From: Echria macrotheca
Lineage: Eukaryota > Ascomycota > Sordariomycetes > Sordariales > Schizotheciaceae
Length of the DNA: 64,000 bases
Assembly (NCBI GenBank): GCA_030411725.1
Contig: MU839827.1
Location: 3,789,027 to 3,853,026 of the forward strand
Direction of reading: 5' to 3'
Position numbers and translations under genes: made by a program. The notes beneath the pieces are model-generated. The model ran no database searches and had not been told where the DNA came from. It saw only the letters and a program-made list of their open reading frames with translations. This document shows, in pieces, positions 23,243-33,127 of the stretch. The number at the start of each line of letters is the position of its first letter. Positions within the stretch are counted from its first letter, which is position 1.

Positions 23243-23969
23243 GTGAAGCGAAAAGCTTTTATTTCTCCACCAACCGCTTTTAATCGATCTGTTAAAACGT
23301 GACAGGATATCCCGTTCCCCATTGTAGACTTCGAAACAACCTACCTAGATTGATATCTATCCAAAGGGGAAGCTTTACCTTACACAAAGAATCCTAGGGC
23401 CTAATAGCCCCGATCGAGTAGACAGACCATTACGGAGAGAGAGAAAGTGTTGAGCATTTACAACTGAACTGAGGAGATGGTGTTGTGAACTACGCATTAT
23501 AATTTAAAAGGTCCAACATCCGTAACCTGATCATAAACCTGAACTTGGTCATCAAATACGGATGGATTTAGCCATGTTTCTCGTTCCCCTTTAATCCCAG
23601 CAGGACCTTACGAAATCAAGAGGATAGATACATGTCGTGATTCTGCGCGCGCCCAGGGACCAGCCAGGTCATTTGTATCCTCACCCCAACGAAGTCCGGG
23701 CCGGGGAGTACAATACAATACAATATTTACTTTTCCTTTCTATAGAATGTCTAGATGTCGAGATACAACTAGGTATCTCGTATCTGAGCATAAAAAGGGA
23801 AAGCAACAAAAAAAAACATTTACTTCTGGGGACAACATTTTTGACCAAAACTAGGTACTCGAGGGTCATCCAGGGAACAACCTATTCAATGCTATTTATT
23901 CTCTCTCTTTCAAGACAAAACCCAGTCGAGATAATTGTGGTGTGATACCTCCCCCATTGGTAGTTGGTC

Positions 23970-24050
23970 GGTAGGTAGGCAGTTTATTATACCTCTAGCA
24001 GATGCTGCCTGCCTACCTGCCTACCTGCCTACCTGCCTCCCTGCCTCCCC
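23970..24050. repeat. Inverted and tandem CCTACCTG-type repeat
   Basis: GGTAGGTAGGCAG (23970-23982) is inverted, with one G-T wobble, at 24005-24017 across a 22-nt AT-rich spacer. The right arm continues as a degenerate tandem array of CTACCTGC/CTCCCTGC units to about 24050. Confidence 0.75.
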
Positions 24051-24815
24051 TTTCCTCCCTCACACTATCTAGACGACGCGAAATCAAAACCTCAAGATGA
24101 GATCTCAAGATGTCTAATAAGGAAAGGAGGCGATTGAGGTAAGAAAAGATAGATAAGAACTTACATACCTTGAACTCTACGTTCGCGGATAGCTTCTTCC
24201 CTCCCTCGAATTATAAACCTTTACCAAGATACCAAGGGGAGTTATTTAACAGTGTCCTTACACTATTGCGCTTACTTCCCACCAGGAATGGTTCACACCC
24301 CTAACAAGACAAACCTAGTTTGTTTTGTTGCATGAGGGTTAGAGGAGGTAGAGACACATCTTTCTTTTTGTCACAAGGGAGATATCCGGATAGCTTCAGC
24401 AAGCTCATTTCAGATGGTTGAGTTATTCACAAGATGACACTATCGTGTTAACAAGTCAACAACAAGGGAACTGAACAAACGCTGTACAACTGTGTGTCTG
24501 CATGCAATACATCTAGAATCAACTAGAGAAAAGAGAGCGAATACAGAAAAAGGCCCCGAAACCAAGGTCCAGTAAACAACAGGGAATACTGTAACCTACG
24601 GGATTGCACATGCGCACACACAGACAAGGGGTATTTCTTGCTGATACCCGCCGAGGGTAGTAGGCTCAGTCAAACGACAAAAGAAAAAAAGCCAAACCAA
24701 CCCGAACCCATATTAATCCCATCATGATGAATCCCGAGCCCAAATCATGTTTTCCTTCGCTTGTCATTATACACTTCTTACATGACGTCGTGTCGCTGTC
24801 TCCAGGACGTCTCGC

Positions 24816-27742
24816 TCAGCCGCTGCACATCACGCAGGCCTCGGGGTTCTCAATGCTGCCTGCATATCCTTTGATTAGCCATTGTCAATGCCCATTGCCC
24901 AAGGATGATAACTCACAAGCAAGAACAGCCTCAGAGTAAATGTCGATTTCACGTTCCTTGCTGTCGTCCTCGGTATCTTCCGCCTGGCCTTCTTTCTTAT
25001 CCGTCAAGGCAGGCTCTCCGATGGATGCCGGGTTGATCTTCTCAGTTGGCTCCGTCGGCAGGTTCTTAGGGCTATCGCCCTCCTCGATGTCTGCCTTGAA
25101 CGCCGGAGGCTTGGCCGGCGAGGCAAGGGGACGCGACTTGACCTCCCCGTTGGCAGGCACCTTCACAGGAGGTGGTGTAGTGCTAGGTGTGGGGATGCCG
25201 TTGTTGTTAGCAACGCCGTTGGCCACTCCGCTCTCCTGGTTCATGTACATCGGTCGAGGCACGGCGCTAGGCGAAGACACGTAGCTGCCTGGCGGGGGAG
25301 CACGCTTCTTAAGTCCCGACGGCGTCTTGTTGACACTAGTGTCTTTCAACTTCAGTGCCTCCTGGTCGACCGTGAACTGAATAGGCTGTGCTGCTGCCTG
25401 GGTGCGGAGGTAGTACATGCCCGTCTTGAGACCCAGTCTCCAGCCGGTGAAGTGCATGCTGGTGATCTTGCCCTTGGTCGGCTCACGCATGTGAATGTTG
25501 AGCGATTGGGACTGATCGATAAAGGCTCCACGGTCGGCTGCCATCTGCACAACTGTCCTCTGAGAAATCTCCCAGACCGTCTTGTACAAAGCCTTGACCT
25601 CGGCCGGAATGCTGCTGATGTTCTGGATAGATCCACCCTCGGCGATGATACGGTTCTTCATGTCGTTCGACCACAGGCCCATATCAACAAGATCCTTAAG
25701 CAGCCACGGGTTGACAACCTGGAACTCGCCAGCAAGTACACGGCGCTGGTAGATGTTGGAAGTGTAGGGTTCGAAGCACTCATTGTAACCCAGAATCTGC
25801 GAAGTCGAGGCGGTCGGCATAGGGGCGACCAGCAAGCTGTTGCGCACACCATGCTCCTTAATCTTGGCCTTCAAGCTATCCCAGTCCCAAAGATCGGTGG
25901 GCTTGACGTTCCACATATCATACTGGAGGATGCCCTGAGAGACGGGAGATCCTTCGTAGGTGGAGTAGGGGCCCTCCTCCTTAGCAAGCTCGCAGGAAGC
26001 CGTCAGAGCAGCGTGGTATATCGTCTCGAAAATCTGCTTGTTCAGCTGGCGAGCCTCAAGCGACTCGAATGGCATGCGGAGGGCGAGGAACGCATCGGCA
26101 AGACCCTGAACGCCAAGACCAATAGGCCTGTGGCGCATGTTGCTGTTGTACGCCTCCTTGACGGGATAGTGGTTGACATCGATAATCTTGTTGAGATTGC
26201 GGACCACGACGCGAGTGACGTCGTGGAGCTTCTGGAAGTCATAGGTGGCGTTCTCGTAATCAATGAACGAAGGGAGAGCCAGCGAAGCAAGGTTGCAGAC
26301 GGCGACCTCATCAGGCGCCGAGTACTCAATGATCTCGGTGCACAGATTCGAGCTGCGAATGGTTCCCAGGTTCTTCTGGTTGCTCTTGCGGTTGCAGTGG
26401 TCCTTGTAGAGCATGAAGGGGTTGCCAGTCTCAGTCTGCGCCTCCAGGATGGCGTTCCAGAGCTTCTGGGCCTTCATGGTCTTGCGACCACGGCCCTCCC
26501 GCTCGTACTTCTCATACAAGGCCTCGAACTCGTCGCCGTAGCAGTCAGCCAGGCCGGGGCACTCGTTGGGGCACATGAGGGTCCAGTCTTCATTCTTCTC
26601 GATACGCTTCATGAAGAGATCGGGGATCCACAGAGCGAGGAAAAGATCGCGGGCGCGGATCTCTTCCTTGCCGTGGTTCTTGCGGAGATCGAGGAACTCG
26701 AACACATCCGCGTGCCAGGGCTCGAGGTAGATGGCAAACGCGCCCGGGCGTTTGTTGCCACCCTGGTCGACATAGCGAGCCGTGTTGTTGAAAACACGGA
26801 GCATGGGGACGATGCCGTTCGAGGTACCGTTGGTACCAGCAATATATGAGCCGGTGGCGCGGATGCGGTGGATGTTGAGGCCAATACCACCCGCCATCTT
26901 GGAGATCATAGCGCAAGTCTTGAGCGTGTCGTAAATGCCCTCGATGCTGTCGTCCTTCATGTCTACCAGGAAGCAGGAGGACAGCTGCGCCTGGGGAGTG
27001 CCTGCATTGAACAGGGTCGGCGACGCGTGTGTGAAGAACTTGTTGGACATGAGGTTGTAAGTCTCGATGACCTTCTCGACGTTGTCGCCCCAGATGCCGA
27101 CCGCGACGCGCATGATCATGTGTTGCGGCCGCTCGACGATCTTGCCGTCGAGCTTCAGGAGGTAAGACCGCTCCAAGGTCTTGAAACCAAAGTACTGGTA
27201 GTTGAAGTCACGGTCGTAGACGATGGCCGAGTCAAAGTCCTCCTTGTGGCGCATGACGCAGTCATACGTCTCTTGTGCGATCATGGGAGACGGCGTCCTG
27301 TTCTTGGGGTTGACATAGTGATAGAGATCACTGACGACCGACGACCACTGCTTCTTGGTCTGCTTGTGGAGGTTGGAGACCGCGATACGAGCGGCGAGGA
27401 TGGCATAGTCGGGATGGGTGACTGTCATGTAGGCGGCGGTCTCGGCAGCCTGCGAAAAGCGCGTCAGTACGTGATTTCGAGTCGCGTTCGGTGAGAATGC
27501 TCACCAGGTCATCCAATTGGACTGTTGTGACACCAGGGTAGACACCCTTGATGACCTTCATGGTGATTGCCACGGGGTCGACGTGTTCCGGGTCGAGACC
27601 GTAGCACAGCCGGGACACCCGGGCCGTGATCTTGTCGAACTGGACGCGCTCCTGGCGCCCATCTGCAGGGGATTAGCACTTCTGTGATGCCACTGTAGCG
27701 GGGGAGGAGATGCAAGAACATACCGCGCTTTTTGACGTACAT
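24816..27742 (-). CDS. RNR1: Ribonucleoside-diphosphate reductase large (R1) subunit
   Basis: Four exons, 27742-27724, 27662-27505, 27449-24917 and 24859-24816, join to 917 residues. The first exon encodes only MYVKKR plus one base; the ATP-cone follows. Cys218 and Cys444 match the active-site redox pair, and Asn427, Cys429 (thiyl radical) and Glu431 lie in NLCTEI, one residue offset from yeast Rnr1 numbering. The region after about residue 745 is a Pro/Ala-rich linker longer than in yeast. The last 44-nt exon encodes the C-terminal swinging arm with CVMC (Cys912/Cys915), which re-reduces the active site. R1 pairs with the small subunit to make deoxynucleotides from ribonucleoside diphosphates. 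The gene is divergent from the TatD gene, and the shared upstream region carries an ACGCGT box. Confidence 0.97.
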
Positions 27743-28570
27743 TGCGTCGATGTGTGGTGTTGAAGGAGGGGGTTACAAAGGAGGCGGCGAACTCGGCGAT
27801 AAGGAGCGGAATCGCGCAGGAAAACGAAATATAAACTCTTCTAGGCCAAGTCCCGAGTGCAAGCAGTCAATGCCTGGAAAAGGGAAAGGGACGAGTTGTA
27901 GGCAGGTTGCTGGCCGCGTTGTATGAGCTGGGCTTCTTGGGTGGAGGATGCAAGAGAGAGAGGAAAGAGCAGTGTTTTCCGCCCACTCTTTTAAGACGAT
28001 AGCGGGACCGTGTCGGGGCGACGCGTTTTTCGCGTCGGAGTGCCCCACCCCATTAAACAAACAGCTCGGCCCAGCCGCCCCCACCACCGTAACTACGCCT
28101 GAGAGCTCGGATGTCATCGGCCGACGAATGAGCGTTGGAAGCACTGTTCGCCAACACCTGGCATTGGCGCTTTCCAGGGCACACTTTCCAGGGAATACAC
28201 TGGGGACGCGAAGAATCTGCGGATCCATAACCGCCAACGGCTTACATTGGGCTATGCTATCTGACTCTCTTTGAAGAATTCCTCGGGCTGTTTACGGTTT
28301 GCGGATGGTGGATTCGGCGTGCAGTACTCACAAAGTCAACTGCGGTTTTCCATCTTCAGCCGAATGACTCAGTGTTGAGCCATCGGTGCCTGTTTCAGAC
28401 CCATTTAAAGGACTCGGTTCTTGGAGGGAAATTTGGGGGATCCAGATGCTGGGATGAACTATATGAGATTGAGAACTTGCCCGACACCACTACGACTCTT
28501 TACAAATCAATTGATTCATAAGCCAGCACCACCACTCGGGATAAGCTTTGCGAGACAGGGAACCAAAACC
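27743..28570. promoter_or_regulatory. Shared divergent promoter of RNR1 and the TatD gene
   Basis: This 828-bp region drives RNR1 leftward and the TatD gene rightward. It contains ACGCGT at 28021-28026, a second CGCGTC close by, GACGCGAA near 28205 and a CCAAT box in reverse orientation (ATTGG, 28246-28250). Confidence 0.6.
28021..28026. promoter_or_regulatory. MluI cell-cycle box (MBF-type site) upstream of RNR1
   Basis: ACGCGT, followed after TTTTT by CGCGTC, lies 279 bp upstream of the RNR1 start. In yeasts, ribonucleotide reductase is a classic MBF target with this site; transfer of that logic to this fungus is an inference. Confidence 0.5.
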
Positions 28571-29862
28571 ATGGCGGCTCCAAATTCCACGGTTGCGGCC
28601 CCACCGTCCGAAGGCTACAAGCCCCGATATATCGATGTAAGTTGCCCTTGTTTCTCTAGCGGTAGACTACCTAGTGTTACCTATGCATACAACATCACTG
28701 ACACTGGCAGATCGGCATCAATCTTGCAGACCCCATCTTCCGCGGCCGTTACCACGGCAAGCCCCGTCACCCTGACGACCTCAAAGATGTCGTAAAACGC
28801 GCCCAGGACGTCGGATGCACCAAGCTCATCGTCACGGGTTCGAGCTTCAAGAGCTCAAGAGACGCCCTCAAGCTCGCCGCCGAGTTCCCCGGCACCGTCT
28901 TTAGCACCGCCGGCATCCACCCATGCAGCAGTTCCATCTTCTCGCCCTCGCACCACAAGCACCACGACGAGAGCCAGAGTGAGTCCGAAGAGGCCCAGCA
29001 CACGCCGGCTTGTGACCCGGACCCCACCCAGCCTATCCCCGACGGGAAGGGTGTCGACCACGCCCGTTCTGCCAAGATCATTGATGACTTGCGTACCCTC
29101 ATCACAAAGTCACCATCGTCGGGACTCGTCGCCTTTGGCGAGTTTGGCCTCGACTATGACCGCCTCCACTACTGCTCCAAAGAAGTGCAGCTGCACTCTT
29201 TCGCAGCGCAGCTCAGTCTGGCGGCGTCCCTGAAACCCCAGCTTCCGCTATTCCTGCACTCGCGGGCCGCCCACGCCGACTTCGTCCGACTGCTCAAGGA
29301 CGCCTTTGGTCCGCGGCTCGAGCGCCTCGAACGCGGCGGCGTTGTGCACAGCTTCACCGGCACTATCGAAGAGATGCGTGAGCTGATGGATCTGGGCCTC
29401 TATATCGGGGTCAACGGCTGCAGTTTCAAAACAGCCGAAAACTGTGATGTTGTCCGCGAGATCGAGCTGTCGCGTCTCATGCTCGAAACCGATGGGCCTT
29501 GGTGCGAGGTGAGACCTACCCATGAAGGGTGGAAGTACCTTGTCGAGGCCGCCAACAAGACGAAAGCGGCTGCCGCTCCTACTCCTTCGCTAGGCAGTGA
29601 GGAAGGGACGTCAAGTCCGGCCCCAACGCAGGGGAAGAAGCAGGGGAAGAAGAACCAGAAGAAGGAGCCCGAGGTGCCGGAGCGATTCAAGGTGGTCAAG
29701 AAGGAGAAATGGGAGCAGGGCGCTATGGTGAAGGGGCGCAATGAACCTTGCACCATTGAGCGGATCGCCATCATCGTGGCGGGTATCAAGGGAGTTAGTG
29801 TCGAGGATGTTTGCGAGGCCGCGTGGGCGAACACAGTCAAGGTGTTTGGGCTCAAGGAGTAG
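28571..29862 (+). CDS. TatD-family metal-dependent deoxyribonuclease
   Basis: Two exons, 28571-28636 and 28711-29862, join in phase 0 (GTAAGT...GGCAG) to give 405 residues. The first exon ends at YKPRYID and the second begins IGINLADPIFRG, restoring the start of the TatD TIM-barrel. Metal-site segments are visible: AGIHPC, GEFGLDYDR, LPLFLHSRAAH, VHSFTGT and LMLETDGPWCE. Acidic and Ser-rich insertions separate the second strand from RSAKIIDDL, and a Lys-rich insertion (KKQGKKNQKK) lies before the C-terminal NEPCTIERIAIIVAGIKG. TatD enzymes are 3'-5' exonucleases or endonucleases linked to DNA repair and apoptotic DNA breakdown (family knowledge). In-frame ATGs at 28454 and 28463 could start a longer form with a basic leader; I chose 28571 because family similarity begins there. 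Confidence 0.92.
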
Positions 29863-30000
29863 TAGACTTCGTTGGCAGAAGCTGTGCCAACTTCGTAGAT
29901 CTCGTTATATACCATGTTTGCATCAGCGAATGCGCCGATTCGGTATCCGTGTTCGCGGCCGTCCAAAATCCAGGCGGACATCGCGCAGTAAGGGTGAGGC

Positions 30001-31533
30001 CTATGCTCCAGATCCTTTATTGCCCCTGATTCGGCCATGTCGGACGGCCCCGACTGTGACACCCTCCTGACCCGTCATCCAACCCGGCATTCGCTCACCG
30101 TCGATGATCCCATGTTCGACAAGCTGTCGTATTCCCGCGAACACATGGGATCCGTGAAAGGTTAACCTCACGTACGGCCGCCACTCCTCCTCCTCTTCTT
30201 CGTCCCTATCCGCCTCCTTTTCCTTGTCGTTGCCGGCTTCGGCGCGATTCTTCCTACCCTTGGACGCTCGTTGCTCGGGGTCAGCTTCCCCGTCCTCGTC
30301 TTCAGAATCTTCAGAGTCGGGTTGCCTTTGTTCTCGTTTCTTGTCCCCGGTGGGAAACGCATCCTGAATCACAATATCCAGCCTCTCCACCCCTAACCCG
30401 TCGTCAACCTTGGCCGTGTTCCCAAACCGGGCGCGTGCCACCAATTTCCTCCTCTTGGCTGCTCTTTCGTCTGCGCTAAGCGCCATCCCTCTCTTCTTGC
30501 CCTTTCCGCCAACCTCCTCCTCGGACAGCGGTGGAGTAGGTAGCGCCAGATCCAATGGTGATTGGAGACAGTTTTTATCCTCCGTGTATATTGACCATCC
30601 ACCACCGGCGTTGTTTGTCCGTTGCGCACCCTTTCGCTCTATCATCTCGGCGAGATTGCGCGTCGTCAGATTCGTCGGTTTAATCGTAACACGCTCCCGC
30701 GGACGCGAAAGCGCTTTAGGTATGCCCTCCACGATCAACGCAGTGAGACTCTTTGATTCGCCGCCAGACCCTCCGGCAGCGGCCGCGGTGGTGGACTGCG
30801 GTTTGGAGATAAAGACGTGTGGTGAGCCATCAGGGAAAGCGATATAGACGGTGCGGGAAGCGTCAAAAGCGGCTGTTGTTGACCCTAGCCCCAGGGATGT
30901 ATTATAAGGCGAGTCAAGAATGAAAATGCGCAGGAGAAGCATGGGCAGAGTTCGATGTCGGTCCAGATTGTAGTGCGCTTTCACGTCGGGAGGAACCTGG
31001 GTCTGGAGCGCGTTGAGGAAGGTCGAGGGGTGGAAGCGAGGGATGACGAGCGACTCTTTATCTTGGACCGGTGGTTCGTCGTTCGCGTCGGCATTTGGAT
31101 CTCGAGGCTTCAGCGGCACGACGCGGTAGGCCGTCCATTTCTGAGATAGCGGATGGTCGTAGAGATACTGCAAATCGGCCATGGCGAGCTGGTACAGACT
31201 CAGCCCATGGCGCCAATCGCCTTCGATAATGCGATCGAGAACTTCGCGTTTCGGACCCTTGCGCGCCTGGAGCTCTGTGTAGACCTCCTGCAACGCCTCG
31301 AGGGAGCGCGCCGGGGGATGGAAGTCGTCCTCATTATCCTCTTCGGAGTCGTCGTCGTCACGAAGGTATGGCGCGGCAAAGACCTGGTTGTTTTCGTCGA
31401 GCCAGTCGAGCGCGACCGAGAGCAGCGAAGCACGCGATAGTCGACCGAGGATCTTGGATACGGCTGGATGGGATGCATCGACGCGCAGAGAAGACTGTAG
31501 TCGCCCTGAGGTGGGGACCGAAATGCGAGCCAT
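30001..31533 (-). CDS. CENP-N/Chl4-type inner kinetochore protein
   Basis: A single exon encodes 510 residues. The N-terminal part (ILGRLSRASLLSVALDWLDE, then DRIIEGDWRHGLSLYQLAMADLQYLYDHP) and the C-terminal block (YVRLTFHGSHVFAGIRQLVEHGI) match the Chl4/Mis15/CENP-N family. These proteins sit in the constitutive centromere-associated network with Iml3/CENP-L and help recognise CENP-A chromatin. Between the two blocks, about residues 390-445 form a very acidic and Lys-rich linker, probably disordered, preceded by a KKRG/AAKRRK basic segment that could be a nuclear localisation signal. The stop is 138 bp from the convergent TatD stop. Confidence 0.88.
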   Translation of the reverse strand: MARISVPTSGRLQSSLRVDASHPAVSKILGRLSRASLLSVALDWLDENNQVFAAPYLRDDDDSEEDNEDDFHPPARSLEALQEVYTELQARKGPKREVLDRIIEGDWRHGLSLYQLAMADLQYLYDHPLSQKWTAYRVVPLKPRDPNADANDEPPVQDKESLVIPRFHPSTFLNALQTQVPPDVKAHYNLDRHRTLPMLLLRIFILDSPYNTSLGLGSTTAAFDASRTVYIAFPDGSPHVFISKPQSTTAAAAGGSGGESKSLTALIVEGIPKALSRPRERVTIKPTNLTTRNLAEMIERKGAQRTNNAGGGWSIYTEDKNCLQSPLDLALPTPPLSEEEVGGKGKKRGMALSADERAAKRRKLVARARFGNTAKVDDGLGVERLDIVIQDAFPTGDKKREQRQPDSEDSEDEDGEADPEQRASKGRKNRAEAGNDKEKEADRDEEEEEEWRPYVRLTFHGSHVFAGIRQLVEHGIIDGERMPGWMTGQEGVTVGAVRHGRIRGNKGSGA

Positions 31534-33127
31534 GGTTGATGTTGAATCGAGAGCGAGCTACACCACGTCGGCGCGCGTATCCAGCATCACGACGTCAACA
31601 ACGTGGTGGTCAAGCCAGACCCGCAGTCACATGAACTTTTCTTGGCAGTCAGGGAAACCCCCACGTCAACACGTCTGCTTGCGAGAACGTGCAACGAGGG
31701 GGGACCGCGTTTTGGCGCGTTATGTGTCCGTGCGTCTCGGCCTGGGAAAGGTCTCGACCGAGGCGCCCTGCCACCCCACATTTTGATCCAGAATTAGACC
31801 GATGCACCCCTCATTCTTCCTCAGCCATGACCCGATCACCCCGGGGTGTCATGAATCGAAGAGGCGTTTCTTAAGTTGATCGTACATCTAGGTTTATTGG
31901 GATACGCGGTCATAACATAAATGGCTCTGAACAGACCGTCTTGGAGGCGGGCATTTTCAGGGGCGGATCTCACCGAGAAGGAGGGAGATCGGGTGCTCGA
32001 TAGCCGAGGGCGGCCGAGAGGAAAGCTTTTTACCCGGCCGAGTTCGGCGCTGAAAGACTCGACGGTGAGCTGTTATTCCCTTTCGGGGCATCCGGGACCA
32101 CTCTGCTGCCTCACCAGCCAGCTCGCTTGCTGCGCAGAGACTTCCATCCGCCCAGCGACGCGATCCTACTTGCCAATTCCTTAGCCGCCTTTACATGGTC
32201 CCAGGCCAAGTGCGAGTGCCGAGCGCGGGGTGGCAAACCGTACAAAGCATCTCCGAGATGCCTACGAGGTAGAGAATCTTTCGAGAAGAAAAGGACAAAA
32301 AAAGAGAACAATAGTAGTGATGCCAGCGATTGGGAGCCGTTGAGGCTTTATCCAAGCCGATTGGCCTCTGCCATCGAGTGAGACAATCGCAGGCACAAAG
32401 CCGCTGGAGGCTGCCTTCTTCGCAGATGGCTGGGTCCAGCACCACAGTGGTTCGTCGATTGCTAACGCATTGTGGTGATGGGAACTTGCAAGTGGGCGCG
32501 CCCTTTGTGTCGATTGGCCAGTCTGGTGCCGCAGCAGCTGGCGATGATGAGAGGGGCAATTTCTGAATTCTCCCGACCGCGTGGGATACCTGTGCCCTCC
32601 TCCCTCTGACTAATAAGATTCATCGGATGCTTGCCAGACGTCTTCCGACAGCCCTTCTCTGCTTCTTCCACGAGACCCCGATTTGCACTCTCCATATCGT
32701 AAACCTCTCAACGCCAGATCGAGACATCGTCGTCGCCAGCTTGTTCTCCAGATCGACCGCAGACAGTGGGCCCCTTCAGCATTGCAATCTCCTACATCGC
32801 TGAGTCGAACTTGTGGAGAATCGAAGAAGTCCCGGGGAACAAAGCGGCCGTCGCAGTTGCCGAGTTGAGCCCGGTCCACCGACAGTTCTCGACACCCCGC
32901 CCCGACATTTGAAATCGACTCAAACATCTTCACTTCACCCCGTCGCCTGTCAACCTCTGCCTTGCAAAGGACGAACAACACGGCTATCCACGAATAGACG
33001 CACCAGGAGCCGATCCTTGATTTTCCCGGCGAAAGGCTACGCTACCGGTTACCCACCACGACTAGGAACAGGACTCGCAGTTGATTCACTCAAACGCACC
33101 AAATCGCTTCGCGCGAACACCGACACC
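31534..33127. other. Intergenic: divergent upstream region of the CENP-N and bZIP genes
   Basis: This 1.6-kb region separates two divergent genes. The frame of the bZIP gene stays open upstream to an ATG at 32813, but the codon composition there looks like 5' UTR. A GGTGGCAAA element occurs at 32229-32237. No other gene or RNA was recognised. Confidence 0.5.

Larger units (their letters stand above)
19856..24815. other. 5.0-kb stretch without recognisable protein genes
   Basis: This region lies upstream of the CFEM gene and downstream of RNR1. The largest open frame (208 codons, plus strand, 21130-21756) shows no family I know and overlaps others on both strands. Notable items are a TATA box at 22425-22433, two adjacent perfect hairpins at 23209-23242, and an inverted and tandem CCTACCTG repeat near 23970-24050. 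The stretch from 23.3 to 24.7 kb is AT-rich compared with the genes. Confidence 0.55.

Noticed and set aside
25452..26849. 465-codon plus-strand open frame antisense to RNR1
   Set aside because: Antisense shadow of the highly conserved R1 exon; no independent features.
32229..32237. GGTGGCAAA, identical to the yeast Rpn4/PACE element
   Set aside because: It is about 900 bp from the bZIP start and not next to a proteasome gene; a single 9-mer is weak evidence and Rpn4 sites are not established for this lineage.
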